Part shown: positions 12,472 to 22,545 of the stretch, piece after piece | How positions within the stretch are numbered: the stretch's first letter is position 1 | Layout of the letters: the number at the start of each line of letters is the position of its first letter | Source of the DNA: Scenedesmus sp. ARA3 | Taxonomy: Eukaryota > Chlorophyta > Chlorophyceae > Sphaeropleales > Scenedesmaceae | Length of the DNA: 64,000 bases | Direction of reading: 5' to 3' | Assembly (NCBI GenBank): GCA_004335835.1 | Contig: RWJK01001509.1 | Coordinates: 131,286-195,285, forward strand | Position numbers and translations under genes: made by a program | Notes under the pieces: model-generated | Told to the model about the DNA's origin: nothing | The model's input: the letters and a program-made list of their open reading frames with translations, nothing else | Database searches by the model: none

Positions 12472-12711
12472 TTATGAATATCTGTTGTACTTGATGCTCG
12501 ACAAGTAGCCAAATATGCGCAGGTCGATGTGCTGAGCTGCGGCGTAGGGCGGAGGTGCCGGAGTTCTGTATCGACGTGTGTGCATCAAACCATTAATATA
12601 ATAGTCTCGGTGATATGATCGAGGCACGTACCGGGTCCAGGGGCTGCGCCGTTCCACCGAGCTGCTCATAGCACCTGCCCCAGCGCCGTCCAGCTCCGCC
12701 GGAAAGTGCAC
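12472..12711 (-). CDS. Small basic Tyr-rich protein, 65-79 aa, unknown
   Basis: Short minus-strand ORF. Starting at the second Met (12669) gives 65 aa beginning MSSSVERRSPWTRYVPRSYH. It is rich in Tyr and Arg with a PAPPPYAAAQHIDLR segment, and the composition is unlike the noise ORFs around it. It could be a small organellar (for example respiratory-complex) subunit, but I recognise no family. It could also be the last exon of a spliced gene. Its 5' end faces the AP2 gene start, separated by about 160 bases from the AP2 ATG. Confidence 0.4.
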   Translation of the reverse strand: MHFPAELDGAGAGAMSSSVERRSPWTRYVPRSYHRDYYINGLMHTRRYRTPAPPPYAAAQHIDLRIFGYLSSIKYNRYS

Positions 12712-12828
12712 TGCAGCAAGTGAAGCTGGGGCGGCATTTGCTGCACTTTGTGCTGCTGCACGTTGCAGTCTTTCTTCTCAGCCGATAGGCCGCTTCCTGT
12801 GAGCAGCAGCAGGTGCAGGACAGTTACC
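12712..12828. promoter_or_regulatory. Probable bidirectional promoter region between small ORF and AP2 gene
   Basis: The two 5' ends face each other across about 120-160 bases, so the promoters must overlap if both genes are real. No TATA box or defined element was identified. Confidence 0.3.
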
Positions 12829-13367
12829 ATGTCCTCAGTGCCAGCACTGCTGCCTAATGGCGCCAGCGTGGACCATCTGATCAGCATTTTTGCAAACCCT
12901 GAGCAGCCTGCAGGCTGCAGGGACAGTGCCACCAGCCAGCAGCCATGCAACAGCAACTGCAAGGCGTCCACGCCAGCAGCAGCAGGCCCAGCTGCTGCTG
13001 CAATCGCAGCGGCCAACGAAACAGCAGCAAAGCACTCTGCCCGCCGCCAGCTAGCGCGCAACAGTGACAGCCAGCAGCAGCAGCAGCAGGGTGGTACGGT
13101 GCTGGCCTACCAGGTCACTCCCATCAACCTGTTGTCTGGCGCGGCACTGGCTCAGCCGCAGGTGCTGTCAGGCACAGCAGCCATAGCGCTGCACACGCTG
13201 CTGATCAAGCTGAATGCGCAGCGCCTGCAGGAGCAGCTCTTAGGGAAGCAGCAGCAGGTGACTGCAGAGCATTCTGAGGCCAAGCAACAGCAGCAGCAGC
13301 AGCAGCACCCAGCTGTGAAGCTGGAAGCCGGTGCTGGTGGCGCAGCGCCTGATGCACGCCAGGCTGT

Positions 13368-13410
<43 letters not shown>

Positions 13411-13775
13411 GCAGAGCCGGTTGGAGGGTTGCGCGCTGCGCTTGCGACAGCAGGGCGGGCAGCAGCAACAGCAGACCTGCAGGACATTCTGTCCCAGCTG
13501 CAGAGTGATGCGCACGTGGCAGAGGATGTGCTGACGCTGCTGCCGCAGCAGCTGCTGCAGCGGGGGCCATCTGCTATGATGCAGCAGCTGCAGCAGTACA
13601 TGGAGCTGCAACAGCGCCTGGATGGCAGGCAGCAGCAGCAGCAGCAGCTGGGGCCGGGGGCTGCATCAGCAGTCAGCGCAGGCCAGCAGCAGCAGACGGC
13701 CGCAGCAGAGCAGGCGATGCTTGACCTTGACCGTGCAGGCAGCGGTGCTAGCAGCAGCAGCTGCTCGGATCCCCT

Positions 13776-13821
<46 letters not shown>

Positions 13822-16606
13822 GGCAAGCAGCGCAGTGGTGCTGCTGTTGCTGCTGTCAGAGCCAAGGGTGCTGCTGTGCTAGGGCCTGGGCAACACAGCT
13901 GGCCTGCTGGTGCTGCTGGTGGTGGTGCTGGTGGCACCGCTGCTACGCCTGCTAAGCCGCGCAGGTGACACGTGTTTTTGTGGACAGTCGTTTGTATGCT
14001 TAACTGTGAACTGACCGTCCATGTGCTTGCGCACACCCATGTTCGCAAAAGCTGGTGTGCTGCGCGGGTGCGCAGGAGCTCTGCGCCCAGCCAGCAGCAG
14101 CCCCACTCTTGCACACTGCATGCTACTGCCTTTTCCTTTGCTTGCAGGCCCCCCCTCGATCCGCCCAAGCAGCAGCAGCAGCAGCAGCAGCAGCAGGCTG
14201 CGCAGCTGGATGCAGCCAGGCAGCAGCCAGACCAGTCCCACAGCAGGGGCGCAGCTGCCCCCTCCCCGCAGCCCAGCAGCAGAGCCGCAGCCAGCAGCCC
14301 ACAACCTCCTTCACCAACAGCAGCAGCAGCAGCAGCAGCAGGAGGCAGCGGCGCAGGCTCTAAGAAGCGCAAGGGGCCTGCCAGCCGCTACCGGGGTGTA
14401 CGGCTGCGGCCGTGGGGCAGCTGGGGTGCTGAGATACGCGACCCCAAGACCGGGGCGCGCGTGTGGCTGGGTGAGCTGGGTGGGGCTGCTGCCAGGGGCA
14501 TGGAGCAGCATGCTGCGGCGCACTGCAGATGTATGACCTAAAAAGCACGAAAAGTGTTCGTTCTGTTCTGATTGCTGCTTCACCTGCAGTACAGCTGCAC
14601 TGGCCTGCCGTGCTGCACTGCCAGTGTGGACGGTTTTTGAGGTCGGGGTGTGAGAGCCGCGCTCGCAGCGTCGACGACCACTGCTGGTGCTGCCGCACGG
14701 CCTTCCTTCTGCTCTGCGCATGACGCTGCTTGCTACTGCTGCTGCTGCTGCTGCTGCTGCCGCTGCCGCTGCTGCTGCCGCTGCCGCTGCAGGCAGCTTC
14801 AACTCTGGCGAGGAGGCGGCGCTGATGTACGACGCTGCCGCGCGTGAGATGCGGGGCCCTGCCGCAGTCTGCAACCTGCCGCCGCCCAGTGCCGAGGAGG
14901 CGGAAAAGTGAGTATGGCCGGCGGCTGACGGTCAACGAAGTAGCAGCAGCAGCAGCAGCAGCAGGATGAGGCCCAGCAGTGGTACATACAGTAGTTGCAC
15001 TCAAGTTTCAGCATTGTGCAGCGGTGTGTGACATCCATGGACACACTAGAATTTGGACTCTGTGTGCTGTGCACCGAAATGCAAGGCGAGTGATGCTTAG
15101 CAGCCATGTCAGTCTCGTCAATACGTGATAGAATCTCTCATGGCTGGGCAGCGGCAATAGGTCCTTCGCTTTGGCACTTTTGCTGCCTGCTGCTAGCACA
15201 CTATGTGCTCCTTTGGCTTGTGCTGGCCGGTGCTAACCCTGTGCCCTTGCATGCTGCGCTGCTCTACACCGCTGCCCTGCGCCTCACTCTTCCCTTTCAG
15301 GCTGGCTGTCAAGGTGCGCGAGCTGCTGTCCAAGAACACCAAGGTGGCCACCTTCTACCCTCGCGATGCAGCAGCAGCAGACCAGACGGCGCGGCAGCAC
15401 CTGCAGGAGCTGCTGCAGGCGCAGCAGCAGGCCCTGGGGCTGGGCGAGCACGGCCAGCTGGACAATGCAGCAGCAGATGATGATAACCACGAGCGTTATG
15501 ACAATGACAGCTTTGGTGATGCACCAGGCGGGCTGACCTTCCGGCGGGGCTTTGGCAGTGCGGCGGGCCTGGCTGCTGTGGCGGCTGCTGCAGCAGCAGC
15601 GGCAGCTGCAGAGGAGGAGGAGGAGGCTGCGGCTGCTGCTGCTTCTGGTCAAACACAGCAGCAGGAGCAGAAGCAGCAAGAAGCGCAGAAGCAGCGCAGA
15701 GCAGACAGCAAGACCAAGCAGCAGCAGCAGCAGCAGCGGGGTGACGCTGGCTGGCAGGGCAACCTCAGCGAGTATGACAGGCAGGCGCAGCAGCTGGCTG
15801 AGGAGCTGGCGCTGCTGGCAGGGGCAGTGCCAGCATCACCGCCACCTTCCTCACCCCCACCTGCAGACAGCATGCAGCAGCAGGAACCAGCCTCATCACC
15901 AGGTCAGCAGCAGCCGCATGTCAGCATCCTGCAGGAGGGCCTGCAGGATGCTGATGCAGCTGCAGCAAGCCCTGCAGCAAGCCCTGCTGTTGACTATGAT
16001 GCACAGGCACAGCAGATGGCTGAGGAGCTGGCGCTGCTTGCAGGAGCAGTGGCAGCGGCGCAGCAACCCGCAGAGGAGCAGCCGCAGTGTGCAGCAGAGC
16101 CATGCGGGCAGCAAGGGGCCGGCAGCAGCGCAGCAGCTGAGGGAGATGTGACTGCTGCAGCAGGTGCGGGTGGTGCTGCTGACTATGATTGGCAGGCGCA
16201 GCAGCTGGAAGAGGAGCTGCGGATGCTGGCTGGAGTGGTGGCGGGGCAGCAGCAGCAGCAGCAGCAGCAGCAGGTGGCTGCTGGCAATGACAGCTTGCAG
16301 GGTGCTGCGCCGGCTGGCTCTGCTGCTGTGCACGGCTCTGCTCCTGCTGGTACAACTGCGGATGGCACCTCAGGGAGTGTTGGCGCTGCTGCTGCAGTGG
16401 TTGCAGAGGATGCAGATGCATCATTTGAGTATGCTGCTGCTGCTGAGGCTGATACGCTTGATGCCTGGCTTAGCTGCGACGCTGCTGCTGGTGGTGCTGA
16501 CGGTGGTGCGGGTGACGCCAGTGATGACATTGATGATGAGCTGCCGCCTGCAAAGCGGCTGCGCAGTGATCCCGCGAATGATGATTATGTGCCGCTGTGT
16601 GACTAG
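12829..16606 (+). CDS. AP2/ERF-domain transcription factor, very Gln/Ala-rich, 4 exons
   Basis: Nuclear DNA-binding regulator. Exons 12829-13964, 14148-14470, 14793-14907 and 15301-16606 join in phase to give 959 aa (an upstream Met at 12748 is possible). A single AP2 domain lies at about residues 459-517: [20 protein letters not shown], then VWLG split by an intron, then [20 protein letters not shown] and GPAAVCNLP. The domain has the YRGVR, WGxWxAEIRD and [12 protein letters not shown] signatures. A Lys-rich KKRK patch just before it may be a nuclear localisation signal, and PAKRLR near the C-terminus another. Long Gln runs flank the domain. The C-terminal half carries three copies of a 21-residue helical unit starting YDxQAQQ (near residues 683, 757 and 820). 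The gene is far longer than a typical plant ERF. TGTAA at 16716 is a likely poly(A) signal. Confidence 0.9.
15773..16246 (+). repeat. Three in-frame copies of a 21-residue helical unit in the AP2 protein
   Basis: Copies start at 15773, 15995 and 16184. The consensus is YDxQAQQxxEELxxLAGxV; positions YD, QAQQ, EEL, LAG and V are constant. The linkers between them differ completely, so selection on the unit rather than a recent duplication is likely. Confidence 0.9.
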
Positions 16607-18147
16607 ACCTACCGCATATATGCGCAGCACTGCAGCATGCTGCGGCACTCATGAGCTATCGCGACTAGGGCAGGGTATAGCTCCTCCTACCAGCTTCATA
16701 GGACCCCTATGCATGTGTAACTTGCTCACTGTGGTAGCAGCAGTTGTCGACAGGTGTATGCAGGGCAAGAGTAGGCACCTGGATGTGTAGGTTGCTTTGC
16801 TTACACGTGGACGGTATCTCCTTGGCTGTACATCAGCTTTAATTGGCGGCATTTGGCCGTTGTGGTGTGCTAGCCTTGAGGCGGGCAGCAGTTCTATACA
16901 GGCAGCATTGCATGTTGACGTTGTGTTGACATCACTGGGCTGTCTGTCATGTGTGCTTCATGATGGCTGCAGTCACAAGCAAGCACTTAGTTGCACACCA
17001 GCATAGACAGTTGATGATGGTGCTTGAAATCAATCGAACATATGTCGGTTTTGCCACGGTAAAGGCAGTGGCCATGGCCTGTGGTGTCTGCAGCTGCAAG
17101 CGAATGGATGTGCGCAGCTGCTATCTGTTCAACACTGCAGTTATCCTTTCGCCATCAGCATATTATGGTGCTGGCAAAATCACTGCACGAGCCAGCTACT
17201 GCCACTAGTGGCTACTGGCCAGTTGACTGGACAGCTTACTGGGCTGGCTTTTGGCAGGGCATTTGCGCAGGTACCAGTGTGGCCTATGTGTCCTTTAGTA
17301 AGGACCAAGCTGTGCTACAGCGGCAGCTTTGCCTTTTGTTTTGGCAGCAGTGCAGCTGGTAGGCAGATCAGCATGACCACCTGTCTTTTTTTGTGGCCAC
17401 CTGTTGAGCCATTCATGGCTGCGGTGCGCCTGTACTACAGTAGTACACCTTCCTGGTGTTGTGCAGTGTGTGCTGAGCTCACCCTGCTAGCAGCTCGAGC
17501 GCTCGAGCCTGCCTGCGCCTGGACTGCCAGTGGCCGCTTACACTCTTCTTTGGTTACCAGAGGGAGCAAGGCCTTAATGGCTGGCCATACACAGCAATCA
17601 GGTGGGGCATCCATCCAAGCTTGCAAGCAATTGCATGTCACACGGTGCAGCTGTGCCTGGCCAAGCGCAGTGGGCAGCGCAGCGCTGGCTGCCTGCGCTC
17701 CGTTGAAGCTGGCCCGGCAGCTGGACACGCTTCACAGCGCGCACAATGATGCAAAACATGGTCGAACGCTCGCACGATGTTGGGTAGCAAAGTTCAAGTC
17801 ACCTCTGTTTACCATGCCGCAATGCGCACGGTCATTGGCAGCGCATGCTGAGCATGCTGCAGGATCACTGCGTGCCGCCAGCCAATGAGCAGGCGCAGCT
17901 GATCAGCCCAAACACGACCTGCTGCTGCTACTGCTGCCCAAGCAGTAGCTGGGAGCACGCCACTGAACAATCAACTTCCTGTCAACCAATGCCGCACAGT
18001 GAGCAACTGTACATTGGACATAGCTGGCTTTCCAACACCCCAACAGCCAAGCAGTCCATGCAGCACACAGCCTGCGGCACAAGACATGGATGCGGCAGCA
18101 GGCAGATGCAGCTTCAACATCACAACACAATGCAACACAGCGCCGCC
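16607..18147. other. Intergenic between AP2 gene and FEN1 (3' ends converge)
   Basis: Tail-to-tail spacer. A long plus-strand ORF at 17208-17888 has noise composition and no family features. A 14-base palindrome (CTCGAGCGCTCGAG) sits near 17493. I see nothing else. Confidence 0.5.
16716..16720 (+). terminator. TGTAA poly(A) signal candidate
   Basis: TGTAA 110 bases after the AP2 gene stop. In chlorophytes this pentamer is the usual poly(A) signal; assignment is by motif and distance only. Confidence 0.5.
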
Positions 18148-20888
18148 TCACTTCTTTTTGCCGGCTGAAATCGGCGCCTTCTTCACACCCCCCTTGGCAG
18201 CCATGCCGCCTTTTGCTGCCCCGCCCTTGCCGCCCTTGCCCTTGGCTGCTGCTGCTGCTGCCGCCGCCTTGGCCTTGCCTGCGGAGGGCTTGACTGTGAC
18301 TGGCCCGAAGAAGGACTCCAGCCGGCCCTGGCTGGCCTTGCCCTTGGCCGCGTTGATCTTCTTGACCGTGTTGCGCACGCGGTCCTCGTTGAAGCTCTTC
18401 TCGCCTGCAGGCAGGGAGGCAGCAGGCGGCAGGGGAAGGCAGCAGCAGTACCAGTCAGCACCTCATCCCCCCCAGCCTAGCCAGCCCCCTTACGCACCCA
18501 CTCAAAACGCGGTGAGCCCCTCCTCATTGAGTGCGCTCCACTTGAGCGGCGGCAGCTGTCATCAGCCAATGCACCCCCACCACTGCCCAGGCAGCCTCCT
18601 GACTCACCCACTAGGAACGCGATGAGCCCCTCCGCGTCCGGTGCGCTCCACTTGAGCGGTGGCAGCTGTCATAGGCCAATGCACCCCCACCACTGCCAGC
18701 CAGCCCCCTGACTCACCCACTAGGAACGCAATCAGCCCCTCCTCGTCCGGCGCGCTCCACTTGAGCGGCGGCAGCTGCTCTGCGGGCGTCACCTCGGGCT
18801 CTGCGAAGAAGGCGGCCGCCTCCTTGTAGGGGTACGGCTCGGGCAGCGGGTACTTGGCGGGGTCCAGCGACTGGCGGCAGCAGCAGCAGCAGGCAGACAT
18901 GTCGGCGCATTTGCATGCTTACTGAGATCTGTTGAAAGCGCGGTGGTGGGTGCAAATGTCAGTATGCTTGCAAGTGCACGAGCATGGTGCGGCCGTGTTG
19001 CGGCATTTGGGGGGAAGTGCTCAGTGATTTTACACTGTCAGGNGGGGGGGGGGCGGGGCAGGCTGGAGCGCCTTGCATGCAGCGGTGTGCAGTGCGCATA
19101 TAGTAAGGCAGAGGACGCAGACGAGGCATATGCTTGCACAGGATTGTCTGCCAGGCAGCCGGCAGCACTGCCCTGCCCTTGTGCATCGGCCACACAACAC
19201 CCGCCAGGCTCCTGCAACCCAGCACGTGCACGGCCTGACACGGTCAGCTGCATGCTTGACGCCCTTACTGCCGCGCCGTGACGCTGCTCTGCTGCACTCA
19301 CCGCCTCCACGTTGCCGTGCTGCTTGATGAGTTGCTCCATCCCCCCTGCCGCCTCCACACTGCTTTCCATCAATGTGTGCTATAAACGTACAATAATATC
19401 TGCTCACCGCCACGGCCGCCTCCACGCTGCCGTGCTGCTTGATGAGGTTGAGCGCGCGCACCGCGCCGATGCCGCGGATGTTGGCGGCGTAATCGCAGCC
19501 GCACATGATGCACAGGTCGATGAACTGCGTCATGTTCAGGCCCAGCTCCTGGCGGCGGGAGGCAGACACAGCATCAGCAGCAGCAGCATCAGCAGCAGCA
19601 CGTCACGGTATATACGGCAAGGCTGCCAGCTGACAATATATAACAGCACGATATCAAGAGCACAAGGGACATCATGGGTGTCACAGAGTTGGCGCTTGAG
19701 TTGCATGCCGGCACGCAACACTGATGCAGCCGCCTTCCTCCTGCTGAGCGCCTCCTCCTGCTGCCTTCCCGCACAGCTTCCTGCAGCGCTGCACGCATCA
19801 TCCACCTCTGTATCATCCAGCGCATCTGCTTGCACTGCCCCTGTCCAGGCCTTGCCCCAGCACACAATCAAACAACACCAGCAGCTGCCATACTGTTACA
19901 CACCCAGCCCTCACCTCCAGCAGCACCGGCAGGCTGAACTCCTGTATGGCTGCACTCTGGCTGGCAGGTGCCATCAGGTGCCTGATCAGCACCGGGCAGC
20001 CAAAGGTGAGGCAGTCCATGTCCTCTGTTGCTGCCCCGTACACCACGCCCGACTTGGCCATGGCTGCGCACTGCGCCTCCGCCTCGCTTGGCGCGTCGAT
20101 CACGGGCACGCCCATCAGCCGCAGCAGCTTCTTGCACTCCTCGTTGTGCTCGCTGGTCACCTGTTGCAGGTCATGTGTGGCCAGGCAGCAGATGCAGATG
20201 CATAAACGCATGGTTGGTCTATTGCCCCTTGTTGCGTGTGTGTACAGCCGTTGTGCTCTGGTCACCTGTTGCATGTTGTGTGTGGCCTGCACACGCAGCT
20301 GCTGCGCTGGCGCCTCGTAGCACCTCCCAGCATCACGCCCTTACTGCTGCACTGCTGCTGCTGCTGCTGTGCCGCACCTTGATGGTGCGCTTGCCGTACT
20401 TCTCTATGGCCTGCTGCTGCTGACATCCTCAAGCATCTGAACACTGCAACTGCTGCTACTGCTACTGCTACCGCTACTGCTACTGCTGCTGCTGCTGCCG
20501 CGCCGCACCTTGATGGTGCGCTTGCCGTACTTCTCTATGGCCTCCTGGTCCCCCGCCTCCTTGGCCTTCTCCAGGCCCTCGGTGGCCTCCTCGCGCCGCT
20601 CACGCCGCTGCCGCAGCTGCGCCATCTTCAGCTCGGGAGGCTTGCCCTCAAACACGTACACAGGCTTGATGCCTGCGGCAGCGCCAAGGGGCAAGCGGAG
20701 CCAGAGGGTGAACTGCTTGTTGTTTGCAGGTTGGTGCAGGTGGCATGCAGATGGGGTGAGTGGGCTGTGCAAGCGAATGCTAACAGCGCTGCATGCAGCT
20801 GGTGAAGCTGCCTGCGTTGGTGTTGGCATGGTAGCGCTGCATTACTGCTGCCACTTACTTACCACTTACTACTGCATGCAAGCTACAG

Positions 20889-20920
<32 letters not shown>

Positions 20921-21276
20921 GCTGTTTGCCAAGTTGAAGTACTGTTGTGCTGCTGGGCATGCTGGCGCGGCGAAGAGTGCCACAAGCGCTGCAGTGCTGG
21001 CAAGATTCACTACGGCTCCTGAGCTGTGTAGCAGTCCTCACCTGCTTCCAGCATCCTTGCTGTGCGGTAGAACATGCCTTGCAGGTGGCTGGTGACCTCT
21101 CCTGCCTCATTGGACAGCAGCTGGTCTCCCTGCCTGCCCACTACGGCCAGGAACTGGTAGATGTGCATACTAGCGTCTACTGCAATCTTGCGCCCGAAGT
21201 AGTTGTTAAAAGCCTGCTCCTTGATGCACTTTGGGGCGTTGTCGCCCAGAAGTTTGGTTAGGCCGTGAATCCCCAT
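18148..21276 (-). CDS. FEN1: Flap endonuclease 1 (FEN1/RAD27), 6 exons
   Basis: Structure-specific 5' flap nuclease for Okazaki-fragment maturation and long-patch base excision repair in the nucleus. Exons on the minus strand: 21276-21042, 20672-20509, 20160-19915, 19548-19408, 18870-18717, 18404-18148. Phases close and give 398 aa (about 380 in animals). Visible features: the [11 protein letters not shown]-terminus, metal-site Asp34 (AVDAS), Glu159/Glu161 (SEAEA), Asp180/Asp182 (TEDMD), Asp234 (GCDY) with the following helix-hairpin-helix IRGIG, PIP box QGRLESFF at 339-346 for PCNA binding, and a Lys/Ala/Gly-rich basic tail. The position equal to human Asp86 reads Glu (VFEGKPP, residue 87). 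Introns 2, 4 and 5 carry copies of exon edges with splice sites. The gene is head to head with the BOR-like gene across 498 bases. Confidence 0.95.
18484..18776 (-). repeat. Triplicated 3' edge of FEN1 exon 5 with donor site
   Basis: The unit is about 109-110 bases: 60 exonic bases from CAGCTG to the donor, plus about 49 intronic bases. The copy nearest the exon body (to 18717) is the functional one. The second (around 18601-18660) still reads [13 protein letters not shown] with GTGAGT. The third (around 18491-18550) has a stop and GTGCGT. Confidence 0.92.
19297..19345 (-). repeat. Copy of FEN1 exon 4 3' edge in intron 4
   Basis: The minus strand reads [11 protein letters not shown] followed by GTGAGT, a degenerate copy of the real exon end [14 protein letters not shown] (donor at 19407). 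The offset is about 110 bases. Confidence 0.85.
20256..20292 (-). repeat. Copy of FEN1 exon 3 5' edge in intron 2
   Basis: Minus-strand ATGCAACAG|GTGACCAGAGCACAA matches the real acceptor CTGCAACAG|GTGACCAGCGAGCACAA ending at 20160. The copy is about 105 bases upstream, has lost three bases and is out of frame. Confidence 0.75.
20371..20412 (-). repeat. Exact 42-base copy of FEN1 exon 2 3' edge in intron 2
   Basis: Bases 20371-20412 are identical to 20502-20543, covering the last 34 exonic bases (encoding [12 protein letters not shown]) and the donor GTGCGGC. The offset is 131 bases. Both copies are preceded by CTG arrays. Confidence 0.95.
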
Positions 21277-21774
21277 GCTGCCTGCTTGCTGTTGCTGCTA
21301 GAATGTTAGTGTAAGCTTTGATCGATGGTTTGTTTGTGCAAAATGGTTGCAGCGTGGCTGCAAAAATGCAAGTGAACGCGGGCTAAATTCAAAAGTTCAG
21401 ACAGCAATATCGGCAGCGGCAACGACGCAGACGTAAACTCGACCTCTAAAAGCACACTCAGCTTTCAGCGATGCGCCTGTAGCTGTGCTTTCCCTTTGTA
21501 ACCTTGGCTCATTAGTCATTGTCATTTAAGTAGGGCTCTGGATCGAGAGCGAATGCGTGGCTGCGCACATGATAAAAACGATATGGTTCACCTGTATTGT
21601 CCATTGCCGATGGCACTTGCTGCAAAAGCAGGCAGCAAAGCCTGGCAGCACGCTTCTGTCGCTGATGTTGCTTGCTGATCAAGTCAGAGACAATTCACAG
21701 AAAACAACATATTTCACTGTCTCAGGCTGAGAGTTTAATGCCGCTTGGGCTGCTGCCACAGCACTGCCGCTGCC
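21277..21774. promoter_or_regulatory. Shared divergent promoter of FEN1 and the BOR-like gene
   Basis: 498 bases between two start codons pointing apart. No specific element can be assigned. It is AT-richer than the neighbouring introns, with no CTG arrays in the central part. Confidence 0.4.
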
Positions 21775-22495
21775 ATGCCCAGTATACTGGGCGGCAGGTG
21801 GTGCCCAGGCAGGGGCATTGCAGCAGATGTGGCCGGCCGCTTGCCTTGGTACAGGGATGACTGGGTGCAGGGCACCAACTGGGGCCTCAAGTGAGCGCGT
21901 GAAGCACATATACAGCACAGCAGCTGCAGCAGGCAAGTGGCGGCAGTGGCAGCAGCTGCGACTCACTGGCATTCTGCTGCTGCTGCTGCTGCTGTTGCTG
22001 CTGCCAGGGTGCTTGCTCCTGCCACCTACATCTTCTTTGCGTCTGCGCTGCCTGCTCTTGCCTTTGGGCAGCAGCTGGCAATGGACACAGGTGGGTCGCC
22101 AGTGAGGTGTTTCATGCAACTGTCTGGACAGCTGCAGCCGCACCACCACAGCTTCACGCTGCTCATCGGGGCCGCTGCCGGATTGAAAGTTTCCTTGAAA
22201 AGCAGCAATCGGCTGAAGCTTGTTTACAAGTTGTTTAGCCGCTGCCGTACCAGTGAGCATTGTGCCAATAGCATCAGCCAAAAACGTATGCTGGATTCTG
22301 CGTTGTGAAGCGGCGTCGAGGCAATCCCATCAGCAACAGCTGGCGCAACTCACAGCTCAACTTCATCTTGTATAGTACTTCACTGGTGGCTGCCGCTGCC
22401 AAACTGCTGTCGTGCTGCTGGCAACAGAGGGCACGCTGACAGTGGTGCACGTGCTGGTGTCGACAGCACTGGCAGGCCTGGTGCAGGTGGGGGCT

Positions 22496-22545
<50 letters not shown>

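Noticed and set aside
13152..14372. 406-codon minus-strand ORF antisense to the AP2 gene
   Set aside because: It is the shadow of CAG-rich coding sequence (long Cys/Ser runs) and has no splice or family features.
17488..17506. Palindrome CTCGAGCGCTCGAG
   Set aside because: Single short palindrome with no terminator or binding-site context.
17208..17888. 226-codon plus-strand ORF
   Set aside because: Composition rich in Cys, Ala, Thr and Trp typical of random reading in this GC-rich DNA; no motif, no neighbouring exons.
19043..19055. G-run next to an N as a possible G-quadruplex element
   Set aside because: A single ambiguous homopolymer; probably a sequencing difficulty in FEN1 intron 4.
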